Below, one piece after another: positions 10,209 through 18,566 of a stretch of DNA of 64,000 nucleotides. The notes under the pieces are model-generated. The model worked only from the letters and a program-made list of their open reading frames with translations, had not been told where the DNA came from and ran no database searches. The translations under genes were made by a program, and so were the position numbers. The DNA is taken from the NCBI GenBank assembly GCA_017644105.1, contig JAEPMD010000002.1:145671-209670 (forward strand), in the 5' to 3' direction. Origin of the DNA: Rhizobiaceae bacterium (GTDB lineage: Bacteria > Pseudomonadota > Alphaproteobacteria > Rhizobiales > Rhizobiaceae). Every line of letters starts with the position of its first letter. Position 1 is the first letter of the stretch.

Positions 10209-11201
10209 ATGAGCTTTAATGCGGTCATCGTTGAAAAAGACGAAGAGGGAAAAACATCGGCGTCGGTAAAATCGATCAATGAGAGCGATCTGCCAGAAGG
10301 CAATGTGACAATTGCCGTTGAATATTCAACGGTCAATTATAAAGATGGATTGTGCATCGGCCCTGGCGGCGGACTAGTGCGCAATTATCCGCATGTGCCC
10401 GGCATTGATTTTGCAGGAACTGTCGAAGCTTCAGATGATGATCGTTATAAGCCAGGTGACAAAGTCGTCCTGACAGGTTGGCGCGTTGGCGAAGCCCATT
10501 GGGGTGGCTATGCGCAAAAAGCGCGTGTGAACGCGGATTGGCTTGTGCCGCTGCCAGAAGGTCTCACAACCCGTCAGGCGATGGCTGTGGGTACCGCAGG
10601 ATTTACAGCAATGTTGGCTGTCATGGCGCTTGAAAAACAAGGCATGAAAAAGGGTGCCGGTCCTGTTTTGGTAACTGGTGCTGCCGGCGGTGTGGGGTCT
10701 GTTGCAACAGCAATCTTATCCAATCTTGGTTATGAGGTGGCTGGTGTTACGGGACGCCCAGAAACGTCTGACTACTTAAAATCTTTGGGCGCCACCCAAA
10801 TTGTGCCGCGTGAAGAAATCAACGAAACTACCAAACGACCTTTGGAAAAAGAAACTTGGGCTGGATGCATCGATGCTGTGGGCGGCGATATGATGGCGCG
10901 CGTTTTGGGCCAGATGCAATATGGTGCTTCTGTTGCAGCAGTTGGACTTGCTGGCGGTGCGGCTTTGCCTGCCACAGTGATCCCATTCTTGCTGCGTGGT
11001 GTGAATATCTTAGGTATTGATAGTGTCATGCAGCCTTATGAAAACCGCGTGGAAGCGTGGAAACGCGTGGCCACTGATCTGCCACTCGATAAGCTGGAAG
11101 ATATGGTCGTACCCGCAACGCTTGAAGATCTTCCCAAGCTCGGAAAAGATATCCTTAAAGGACAAGTCAAAGGCCGCGTCGTCGTCGACGTCAATGCATA
11201 A
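10209..11201 (+). CDS. acuI: YhdH/AcuI-type acryloyl-CoA reductase (MDR superfamily)
   Basis: A zinc-independent medium-chain reductase predicted to reduce acryloyl-CoA to propionyl-CoA with NADPH. The 330-residue protein begins MSFNAVIVEKDEEGKTSASV. It has EYSTVNYKDGLCI near residues 38-50, HVPGIDFAGTV near 63-73, LTGWRVGEAHWGGYAQ near 89-104 and the dinucleotide site VLVTGAAGGVGSVA near 154-167. LGIDSVM near 278 is also family-typical. YhdH and AcuI proteins are hard to separate by eye; AcuI matters in DMSP and acrylate metabolism of marine bacteria. GGGAGTGAGAT precedes the ATG. A strong hairpin terminator follows. No DMSP lyase gene is nearby. Confidence 0.88.
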   Translation: MSFNAVIVEKDEEGKTSASVKSINESDLPEGNVTIAVEYSTVNYKDGLCIGPGGGLVRNYPHVPGIDFAGTVEASDDDRYKPGDKVVLTGWRVGEAHWGGYAQKARVNADWLVPLPEGLTTRQAMAVGTAGFTAMLAVMALEKQGMKKGAGPVLVTGAAGGVGSVATAILSNLGYEVAGVTGRPETSDYLKSLGATQIVPREEINETTKRPLEKETWAGCIDAVGGDMMARVLGQMQYGASVAAVGLAGGAALPATVIPFLLRGVNILGIDSVMQPYENRVEAWKRVATDLPLDKLEDMVVPATLEDLPKLGKDILKGQVKGRVVVDVNA

Positions 11202-11209
11202 TAAAATAA

Positions 11210-11236
11210 AAGCCCGGTCATATGATCGGGCTTTTT
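11210..11236. terminator. Bidirectional intrinsic terminator
   Basis: AAGCCCGGTCA and TGATCGGGCTT form a stem with one G-U pair, followed by TTTT on the plus strand and preceded by an A-rich run that serves as the T-tract on the minus strand. It lies between convergent acuI and the helicase gene, so it can end both transcripts. Confidence 0.85.
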
Positions 11237-11252
11237 AATTTGGCTTAAAGTA

Positions 11253-13385
11253 TCAGCTACTTGGTCTCTTACGGCCTTCCATGCCACCAGATTTCTTTTT
11301 CAAACCGGTAAATTTCACCGTCCGGTTTTTCTTGGCTTTCTTTGGCTTTTTCTCAGATGCTTTCTCATCACGACGCTTTGCGCGTTTCGGTTCTTGCTCA
11401 TTTTTACCGTCAGTTACAAAGTGGCTGTCATTCGCAAATTGCGCCTCGGGACGTCGATCGCGATTAGGTTTGCGATTGCGTGTGCCCTTACTATCTTTTG
11501 ATGCTTTTGAACCGCGCTCGAGCTCCTCCAAAGCCATGTCGCGATTTCGGCGATTCTCATCTTTACGCTTTTGAGGTGGAACATCTCGGCCGGTTTCTTT
11601 GCGAGATCGGCGTTCGCGACGTTCTTCGCTAGAAAATTTTGGCTTATCCCATTTCTTCTCGCCGCCGCGCGGTTCGCGGTCCTTATCGCGTTTGCCTCTG
11701 CCGCGATCACGCGGTGGTTGCTCATGATCAAAATCTGGCATGCCGTCAATTTGCTTAACGCGAATGCTTTTTTCCAAAGTCTGGTTCGGACCGATCGCAG
11801 TGACAAATGCATCGAAACTATGGTCGGCAATCTCGACGAAGGTTTCCTCATTGCGAATTTTGATCGAACCAATATTGCGTTTCGTCAAACCGCTTGATTT
11901 GCAAAGCATGGGTAATAACCAACGCGGTTCGGCTTTTTGATTGCGACCAATGGAAAGTGAAATCCATTTGCCATTTTCAAATTCAGCCACTTTCTTCGGC
12001 CCACGCGGTGGTGCATCAAAATCACGGTCAGCACCGCGCCCTTGACCTTTTTGATTGCGCGCTGGTTTGACAGTTACATCCATTAATTCTTCAGGTGCTG
12101 ATTTCGCATTACGATGTCCGCGCACATAGGCAGCTGCAATTTGCTCAGCTGAATGCGACGCGAGTAGCTGTTCAATAAAGTCCTTCTCAGTATCATCAAC
12201 CGGATCGTTTAATAGAGGGTCAGCCAAAATGCGTTCATCATCGCGCGCTAAAATATCATCCGCTGATGGTGGATTGGCCCATGTTGCTTCCACATTGGCC
12301 CAGCGCAGCAAACGCTCAGCGCGACCACGAAGATTAACCGGCACAATCAACGCACTCACGCCTTTGCGGCCTGCGCGACCTGTTCGGCCAGAACGATGTA
12401 GCAAAGTTTCTTTATTGGTTGGCAAATCTGCATGAATAACAAGTTCAAGCTCTGGTAGATCAATCCCGCGTGCAGCAACATCGGTCGCGATACAAATTTT
12501 TGCGCGCCCATCTCGCATCGCCTGCAGGGCATGACTGCGTTGTTCTTGGCTTAGCTCACCCGACAGCGCGACAACAGAAAACCCACGATTTGAGAACCGC
12601 GATGTCATGCGCGCAACGGCGGCACGGGTTGCACAAAAGACGATTGTGTTTTTCGCGTCATAATAACGAAGCACATTGATGATGCCGTTCTCGACATCAC
12701 GGTGATTGACCATCAAAGCACGATATTCGATATCAACATGTTGTTTTTCTTCAGAGGCTGTAGAAATACGCAACGCATCATTCTGGTAGCGCTTGGCAAG
12801 ATTGGTAATCGTGCGCGGAACCGTTGCCGAGAACATCAAAGTGCGGCGATCTTCCGGCGTTGTTTCCAAGATATATTCAAGATCATCTCGGAACCCTAGA
12901 TCTAACATTTCGTCGGCTTCATCCAAGACAACAGTTTTAATGTCATGTAGTTCGAGTGAACCGCGATCAATATGGTCGCGCAATCGCCCGGGCGTGCCGA
13001 CAACAATATGCGCGCCATGTGCTAAGGCACGGCGTTCTTTGCGCATATCCATACCGCCGACGCAAGAGGTGATCACAGCTTTGGTTGGGCCATAAAGCCA
13101 TTGCAATTCGCGTTGCACCTGAAGTGCCAACTCACGTGTTGGGGCTACAATAAGTGCAAGAGGGGCGCCAGAATGATCAAACCGTTCAGCTTCACCCAAT
13201 AGGTCGGATGCAAAAGCCAACCCGAAAGCAACAGTTTTACCTGAACCGGTTTGCGCGGAGACCAGAAGGTCGCGACCTACGAGTTCAGGGTTTAAAACCT
13301 CTTCTTGAACGGGTGTGAGAGTTTCATAGCCACGTTTTTCTAATGCATGGCTGAGCGCCGGATGGGCGCCATTAAATTTCAACAT
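11253..13385 (-). CDS. DEAD-box RNA helicase with DbpA-like C-terminal domain
   Basis: An ATP-dependent RNA helicase probably acting in ribosome assembly or cold adaptation. Motifs in order: the Q-motif region YETLTPVQEEVL, motif I SAQTGSGKT, motif Ia PTRELALQV, motif II DEAD in VVLDEADEMLDLGFRDD, motif III SAT and motif VI HRSGRTGRAGR. A DbpA-type RNA-binding domain (WISLSIGRNQKAEPRWLLPM region) covers about residues 480-570. A long Lys/Arg-rich low-complexity tail follows. I chose ATG 13385 (710 residues): AAAAAGG lies a few bases upstream and the protein then starts MLKFNGAHPALSHALEKRG. Extension to 13454 has no support. It is convergent with acuI. Confidence 0.93.
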   Translation of the reverse strand: MLKFNGAHPALSHALEKRGYETLTPVQEEVLNPELVGRDLLVSAQTGSGKTVAFGLAFASDLLGEAERFDHSGAPLALIVAPTRELALQVQRELQWLYGPTKAVITSCVGGMDMRKERRALAHGAHIVVGTPGRLRDHIDRGSLELHDIKTVVLDEADEMLDLGFRDDLEYILETTPEDRRTLMFSATVPRTITNLAKRYQNDALRISTASEEKQHVDIEYRALMVNHRDVENGIINVLRYYDAKNTIVFCATRAAVARMTSRFSNRGFSVVALSGELSQEQRSHALQAMRDGRAKICIATDVAARGIDLPELELVIHADLPTNKETLLHRSGRTGRAGRKGVSALIVPVNLRGRAERLLRWANVEATWANPPSADDILARDDERILADPLLNDPVDDTEKDFIEQLLASHSAEQIAAAYVRGHRNAKSAPEELMDVTVKPARNQKGQGRGADRDFDAPPRGPKKVAEFENGKWISLSIGRNQKAEPRWLLPMLCKSSGLTKRNIGSIKIRNEETFVEIADHSFDAFVTAIGPNQTLEKSIRVKQIDGMPDFDHEQPPRDRGRGKRDKDREPRGGEKKWDKPKFSSEERRERRSRKETGRDVPPQKRKDENRRNRDMALEELERGSKASKDSKGTRNRKPNRDRRPEAQFANDSHFVTDGKNEQEPKRAKRRDEKASEKKPKKAKKNRTVKFTGLKKKSGGMEGRKRPSS

Positions 13386-13540
13386 AAAATGCCTTTTTGG
13401 AGTAAGACCGCTTCTGCATGGATTTAACTTGCAACAAACCGGCCATCGCGACACGCGCGATTTTCATAATCTTTGCCCAGCTAGTACAGCGCAATTGCAC
13501 AAATGTATAGCCTTAAAGCTCCAAATGATTGCGTTTTGGG

Positions 13541-16261
13541 TTAATCCGCCGGTTCAATTGTTTCAGCAGGATCTAAAAGCGGTGAAATGCTGTGTGGTAA
13601 AATGATGTTGAACACAGCGCCCGGATTGTTGCCGACATATAAGAGTTTACCACCAAGGTTACGGATAATTTCACGACTGATCGGCAGGCCAAGCCCCGCG
13701 CTCCCAGCACCCTGTTCGGATGAGAGTTTGGCAAATTTTTGGAAGATGATCTCTGCATTTTCAGCGGAAATACCTTTGCCATTATCCATCATTTCAATCT
13801 GTACGGTATGTTCAAAGTGCTCCAGGCTGAATCGTATGATTGGTTTATCAGCATCACTATGTTTGATTGCGTTCGAAATGAGATTGATGAGGACTTGCGA
13901 TAGTCGGTCGGCATCGGTTTCAATGACAAGGTTTTTCAGATTATATGGGATCTCAATTTCAGCACCTGATTGCTCGCGCAAAGTCTGCGTTGCGTTCATG
14001 GCGCGTTTCAAGATCTTATCGAACTTCGTGAATGATAATTTCAGCTGAACTTTACCGTGCTCCAAGAAGCTCAGATCGAGAATTTCATCAAGAAGATAAG
14101 TGAGACGAATACTCTCATCATGAATGATGGATGAAAAATGCGAAATCTGATCTTTGCCCATATGATCTTCATCACGCAGGATTTCGGCAAATGCACGAAT
14201 GGATGTCATCGGCGTGCGCAGCTCATGACTTACCTGACTAAGGAACGCATCTTTCTGCTCACTCAATTCACGCAGTTTCGCATTGGCTTGACGCAGCTGT
14301 TCTGCGGTTTGTTCGATCTCTTTAGACTGCGTTTCAAGCCGCGCGGAATATTCCATAATTTGTGCGGTCTCATCCGCCACCTTGATTAGATCTTCCACAG
14401 AAATGGCTTCGCCACTAGCTATCTGACCAATCATCGCATGTGCGGTTGCTGCACCTACAGAACCTGCAAATTCACGCTCTAAGTCAGTGACAAAATCATT
14501 GGTCGGATCCGGCAACTGACCGGATAGTTTACCTTGCGTTCGGGCGGCTTTATTAAACAGCTTTTGCGTTATCTCATGTCCAAGAATACGCTGGGATAGA
14601 ATGTGTAATTCTTCTGACGTGGTTTGACGAGACAAGGTGGTGCTGGTCGACGGTTGGTCAAAAATATGAATGAACTGGCTGGCCTGAACTTTCTCAATTG
14701 GTCTCGGCAAGCTGATCATCGACATCACAATAAATGTGATGGTGTTGATACCCAGCGACCAAACGGTAGCATGGACCAGTGGGTCGTCAATCGTGACACC
14801 AAACAAGGCGTTTGGAATAAGGAATTCAAGCCCAAAAATTCCGTTCGAAATTGCAGATTGGCTAAGGATAAAGTTGCCTTCAAAGCTCGGTAAGAACGAT
14901 GTATAGGCCCAAAGAATAAAGCCTGCGGTGATCCCCCAGATTGCGCCTTTTCGCGTTGAACTTTGCCAGAAAAGACCGCCAATGAGGGCAGGAAGAACTT
15001 GCGCAACACCCAGGAACGCTATGAGACCGATTGATGCAAGTCCACCTGTGCCGGAGGTAAATTGATAATATAAAAATCCGAGCCCTAAAATAACAGCGAT
15101 TGAGATACGTCTGCTTCTTAAGAGCAATGTCCGAACGTCTTCACTTGTGGGGCTACGGCTTAAGGTCAGCCAGAGCCACAACGGCAATACGATATGGTTG
15201 GACACCATGGTCGACAGCGCAATGGCCGCAACAATCACCATTGATGTTGCCGATGAAAAACCGCCTAAAAAGGCAAGCATGGCAAGTGCATCCTGGTTTT
15301 GCGTCAACGGGATGGTCAACACAAACAGATCCGGATTGGCGCCGGCGGGTAGGATGTCAAGGCCAGCGATCGCAATCGGCAGGACGAACAAGCTCATTAA
15401 AAACAGATAAAGCGGGAATGCCCATGAGGCCATGCTGAGATGCTTTTCATCGGAATTCTCAACCACAATCACTTGGAACATGCGCGGCAAACAGATCACT
15501 GCTGTTGCGGATAGGAAGATGAGCGTCACCCAACGCGGCGTGAAAATATCTTGAGATTGCATGATCTCTGGCTGGATCCTCGACATGATGTCACTTGGTC
15601 CGTCAGCCACGCCCCATACAACGAAGATACCGACAGCGATGAGCGCTAGAATTTTCACAATCGCTTCCACTGCAATCGCGGAGACCACGCCGTGATGACG
15701 TTCATTGGAATCAAGATTTCTCGTGCCAAAGATAATGGTAAAAGCTGCCAATCCAACTGCCGCCCATAAAGCTGTAAGCGAGGATGCTGTTGCGGGATCT
15801 TGCCCGCCGAAACCATCAGAAAACACTGAAAAGCTCAGGGTGAGCGACTGCAGCTGGAGCGCAATATAAGGTGTGGAACCAATGACGGATAAAATTGTAA
15901 TGATCACCGCGAGCGTGGTGCTTTTCCCATAACGCGCAGAGATCAAGTCAGCAATGGACGTGATGCGCTGTGTGTTCCCAATGCGCACCAATTTGCGCAA
16001 CAGCCACCACCAACCGATAAAGACAAGTGTGGGCCCCAGATAAATGGTAATGAATTCAAGACCATTTCGTGCTGCCGAACCCACAGCACCGTAATAAGTC
16101 CATGCTGTGCAATAAACCGAGATAGATAAAGTGTAGGTTACCGGAGAAGAGAAGAAGCCAAGTTTCTTTCGTTTTGCGTTCTTCTCAGCCAAAAAGGCAA
16201 CGCCGAACAAACCGGCGACATATATTAAACAAACAGTGAGGAGAAGATTAAACGAGAGCAT
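13541..16261 (-). CDS. Histidine kinase with sodium/solute symporter (SSS) sensor domain
   Basis: A membrane sensor kinase of the CbrA/CrbS type. Residues about 1-520 form a multi-pass SSS domain like ActP/PutP, with TWTYYG-like AWTYYGAVGSAARNG near 53-67 and the ISARYGKSTTLA block near 107-118. A coiled coil covers about 630-672. The HisKA box SQVSHELRTPMTSIRAFAE places the phospho-accepting His at about 679. HATPase motifs are LINLISNAIKHS, DNGKGIS and GLGLPIS. The 906 residues contain no receiver or PAS domain that I can see. Its start overlaps the stop of the 95-residue membrane protein gene, which overlaps the response regulator gene, giving a coupled RR-membrane protein-HK operon. In Vibrio and Pseudomonas, CrbS-type kinases control acs; an acs gene lies 7.6 kb away here. 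Confidence 0.93.
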   Translation of the reverse strand: MLSFNLLLTVCLIYVAGLFGVAFLAEKNAKRKKLGFFSSPVTYTLSISVYCTAWTYYGAVGSAARNGLEFITIYLGPTLVFIGWWWLLRKLVRIGNTQRITSIADLISARYGKSTTLAVIITILSVIGSTPYIALQLQSLTLSFSVFSDGFGGQDPATASSLTALWAAVGLAAFTIIFGTRNLDSNERHHGVVSAIAVEAIVKILALIAVGIFVVWGVADGPSDIMSRIQPEIMQSQDIFTPRWVTLIFLSATAVICLPRMFQVIVVENSDEKHLSMASWAFPLYLFLMSLFVLPIAIAGLDILPAGANPDLFVLTIPLTQNQDALAMLAFLGGFSSATSMVIVAAIALSTMVSNHIVLPLWLWLTLSRSPTSEDVRTLLLRSRRISIAVILGLGFLYYQFTSGTGGLASIGLIAFLGVAQVLPALIGGLFWQSSTRKGAIWGITAGFILWAYTSFLPSFEGNFILSQSAISNGIFGLEFLIPNALFGVTIDDPLVHATVWSLGINTITFIVMSMISLPRPIEKVQASQFIHIFDQPSTSTTLSRQTTSEELHILSQRILGHEITQKLFNKAARTQGKLSGQLPDPTNDFVTDLEREFAGSVGAATAHAMIGQIASGEAISVEDLIKVADETAQIMEYSARLETQSKEIEQTAEQLRQANAKLRELSEQKDAFLSQVSHELRTPMTSIRAFAEILRDEDHMGKDQISHFSSIIHDESIRLTYLLDEILDLSFLEHGKVQLKLSFTKFDKILKRAMNATQTLREQSGAEIEIPYNLKNLVIETDADRLSQVLINLISNAIKHSDADKPIIRFSLEHFEHTVQIEMMDNGKGISAENAEIIFQKFAKLSSEQGAGSAGLGLPISREIIRNLGGKLLYVGNNPGAVFNIILPHSISPLLDPAETIEPAD

Positions 16262-16548
16262 CAGTCTGCCTCATTTGGGCTTTTATCATCCTCGCGCAAA
16301 AAACGCGCCAAGGCATAGGCGGCTAAAATGAGTGCAGCCCAGATGCTGAAAATGTAAAAAGTAGTCCCGCCAATCCCAGACGGGCTGTCACTAGTGATGG
16401 TTGAAATAAGGGGCGTGGCAAAAAACAAAACACCGCAGATTGGTAAAAGTGCGGCTAAATCATTGCGTTTTTGCGCAAGCAGTGGCTTGTCTTCGCTTCG
16501 ATTGGAAGAGGTCAAATTTATTTCTGAAGGATCTTCCAATTCAGACAT
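16261..16548 (-). CDS. Small two-helix membrane protein
   Basis: Not assigned to a named family. The 95-residue protein has a charged N-terminus (about 1-28), hydrophobic segments near residues 32-50 and 64-83, and a charged tail REDDKSPNEAD. Its start overlaps the response-regulator stop (TAATG) and its stop overlaps the kinase start (TGATG), so all three are translationally coupled. Small two-helix partners such as YjcH accompany SSS transporters such as ActP; by analogy this could be an accessory subunit of the SSS sensor. That role is inference from size and position. Confidence 0.75.
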   Translation of the reverse strand: MSELEDPSEINLTSSNRSEDKPLLAQKRNDLAALLPICGVLFFATPLISTITSDSPSGIGGTTFYIFSIWAALILAAYALARFLREDDKSPNEAD

Positions 16549-16913
16549 TAGCTCACCAATTCTCGAATGTTGGCGACAATCTCTTGGTTAGAGAAAGGCT
16601 TCGTCATAAACAGACTTGCGCCCGCATCTTCAGCTGCTTTTCGATCTTTTTGCTGCCCCTTAGCCGTCAGCATAAGGACAGGTGTTTGTGCTGTTTGCCG
16701 GTTCTGCCGGATGTCGTGCAAAATTTCCATGCCGCCAATATTGGGTAACATGACATCTAAAATGACAAGGTCAGGTGTTAATTCTGACACTTTATTAACG
16801 GCGCCGATCCCATCATTGTGGATCTCTACCTGCCAACTTTCCCGCCTAAGCAAAAATGATAGAGCTTCAACAATGTGAGGCTCGTCCTCAATCAAGAGAA
16901 CTTTTTTTGTCAT
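16548..16913 (-). CDS. Single-domain response regulator (receiver only)
   Basis: Predicted phospho-acceptor of the adjacent SSS kinase. The protein is 121 residues and consists of one receiver domain: acidic pair in LLIEDEP (residues 6-12), phospho-acceptor Asp53 in VILDVMLPN, Thr in VLMLTAKG and Lys in FMTKPFS. No DNA-binding domain follows, so output must pass to another protein. I chose ATG 16913 because GGGAGGGAAAG immediately precedes it and MTKKVLLIEDE is the usual beginning; extension upstream to 16985 has no support. Confidence 0.93.
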   Translation of the reverse strand: MTKKVLLIEDEPHIVEALSFLLRRESWQVEIHNDGIGAVNKVSELTPDLVILDVMLPNIGGMEILHDIRQNRQTAQTPVLMLTAKGQQKDRKAAEDAGASLFMTKPFSNQEIVANIRELVS

Positions 16914-17014
16914 CTTTCCCTCCCAGAAATGATGCCGCCATACTAACTCTATTTTATAACCACGCAAGTCTCGATAATACCGCACGGTTACAGCAGGCCA
17001 AGGTCAAAACATAT

Positions 17015-18343
17015 TTAGCTGTCCAGAATTGAGTCTGATCGTCGTGCAGAACAATTGTTCCGCGGACAAATTTCGCAACTCATGCCTACCTTAATTGTCG
17101 GTAGCGCTCGTCGTTCATGGGTGGGCAAAAATCTTTGATAATCGGATGTGAAAACCATCGCGCTCTTCACGGTCGGCGGCACTGTATAATTGTTTAACCC
17201 AGACCAAACGGCCTGTGATACGGTCAGGAAGCTCTCCCCTGTTGGTGTTTCCATAATGGCACGAACTGGCTGCATGGGCTGGCTGATTGCCCGATAGAGC
17301 GGCCAGAGCGGGCAGGCGCTACTTTTATGCGGCAGCGAAAGTGTTTTAAGCGGCTTTCGGAAAAGCACGCCTCCTGATCCATCACATTCAATCAAACCAA
17401 ATTGCGGAAGGGTCTGCCCATCATATTCAGAAGGCAGATGCGCAAACCGAAAAAATACATCGTGAAGTTCGCAGTTAAATTTCTGCGCCAGAAAAATGGG
17501 ATTGTAAAGATAATCTACCGCAGCATTCACAAAATCATCCAGAGGCAATTGGTCTGCCACCTTGGCATATCGCTCAACCAGTGCTTCGGCTAACCTTTGC
17601 TCTCCGGATTCCTGAAAATTCCACGCCGCCATCATTTTCTTAATTTGCGCTTTCGGATTGAGCTCGGGCTTTTCCAACTCAAAAAGGTGATAGTCATGCA
17701 TCTCCCAAAACTGATCGAGCTTGGACGGGGCTAGCATGGGCGATTGCGTTTCAGTGCTGGTTGTTTCATCAAAGTAACTCAGCAATTTGGTAATTGTATC
17801 AGAAAGCCGCTCGCTTTCTGTTTTCATGTTTTGAATAAACTTTTGAAACTGCGCCTCTGGAATCTCGTCAGTCGTTGCCAAAATGTCTGACGTAGAATGC
17901 AGCACGGTTACGTTCGACAGCATAAGGTGCATGGCCTCGGAGAAAAAAGGATCGTGACCTAAACGATCTGACAATGCTTGTAGGCGTTGTTCCTGTTGCT
18001 GGATATTTTCATAAAGTTTTGCACAAAGGTTTGACCAACCTGGATAACGCCCGACAAATTCTTCCAAACGATTTAGCTCAACATTCTTTTCGCTGATTAG
18101 ATTTGCAGCTTCTTGCAATTGCGTAAGAACCAAATGATCAGCACCTTCAGTAAGCTCCTTGGGATCGACTTCGAGGCTTTCTGCAATTGACAGCAAAGTG
18201 CGCCCAGCAATAGATCTGTGATTGTGTTCGATGAGGTTCATATAGGATGTCGAAATACCCGCTTTTTCTGCCAGCATGGTTTGACTAAGCTTTTTGGCAC
18301 GCCGTCTTTCGCGGATACGAGTCCCAATTAATGATCGAGCCAT
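17015..18343 (-). CDS. XRE-family regulator of the ScfR (short-chain fatty acyl) type
   Basis: A predicted transcriptional regulator that senses short-chain acyl-CoA or related metabolites. An XRE helix-turn-helix occupies about residues 8-65 (GTRIRERRRAKKLSQTMLAE, then AGISTSYMNLIEHNHRSI). The large C-terminal part is the DUF2083/ScfR module, ending with a cysteine cluster, CEICPRNNCSARR, that could bind a metal or Fe-S centre. The 442 residues fit RamB/ScfR-type proteins, which in actinobacteria regulate acetate and propionate metabolism. It diverges from the HAAT substrate-binding gene across 223 bp containing TTTACACA repeats, so it probably controls the transporter and perhaps acs. Confidence 0.88.
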   Translation of the reverse strand: MARSLIGTRIRERRRAKKLSQTMLAEKAGISTSYMNLIEHNHRSIAGRTLLSIAESLEVDPKELTEGADHLVLTQLQEAANLISEKNVELNRLEEFVGRYPGWSNLCAKLYENIQQQEQRLQALSDRLGHDPFFSEAMHLMLSNVTVLHSTSDILATTDEIPEAQFQKFIQNMKTESERLSDTITKLLSYFDETTSTETQSPMLAPSKLDQFWEMHDYHLFELEKPELNPKAQIKKMMAAWNFQESGEQRLAEALVERYAKVADQLPLDDFVNAAVDYLYNPIFLAQKFNCELHDVFFRFAHLPSEYDGQTLPQFGLIECDGSGGVLFRKPLKTLSLPHKSSACPLWPLYRAISQPMQPVRAIMETPTGESFLTVSQAVWSGLNNYTVPPTVKSAMVFTSDYQRFLPTHERRALPTIKVGMSCEICPRNNCSARRSDSILDS

Positions 18344-18383
18344 CCCATTTTTCCTAACGTTTTTCGTAACATATCAAAGTTTA

Positions 18384-18471
18384 GTAAAAAAATTTACACA
18401 TTTATTTTATGCATATTGCTATTTTACACAAAAAAATCCTTTAAAGACAATAGTTTATTGATCTTTTCACA
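18384..18471. promoter_or_regulatory. TTTACACA direct repeats, candidate ScfR operators
   Basis: TTTACACA occurs at 18393-18400 and 18423-18430, exactly 30 bp apart (about three helical turns), and a related TTTTCACA lies at 18464-18471. The first copy ends a small inverted repeat, GTAAA-N4-TTTAC (18384-18397). All lie in the very AT-rich gap between the ScfR-type gene and the substrate-binding gene. Operator function is inferred. Confidence 0.35.
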
Positions 18472-18566
18472 AAAATGACGCATTCTTGGATGTGCGAAAA
18501 TCATCGCATGACATGCCAATGCCTTTGGAGGAAGGACTTGGCTTTAGTCTTTTTAGGAGGAATTTA

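Noticed and set aside
18486..18566. Upstream extension of the binding-protein gene to 18486
   Set aside because: The AGGAGG at 18555-18560 is perfectly placed for ATG 18567, and the extension would push the Tat-like signal away from the N-terminus.
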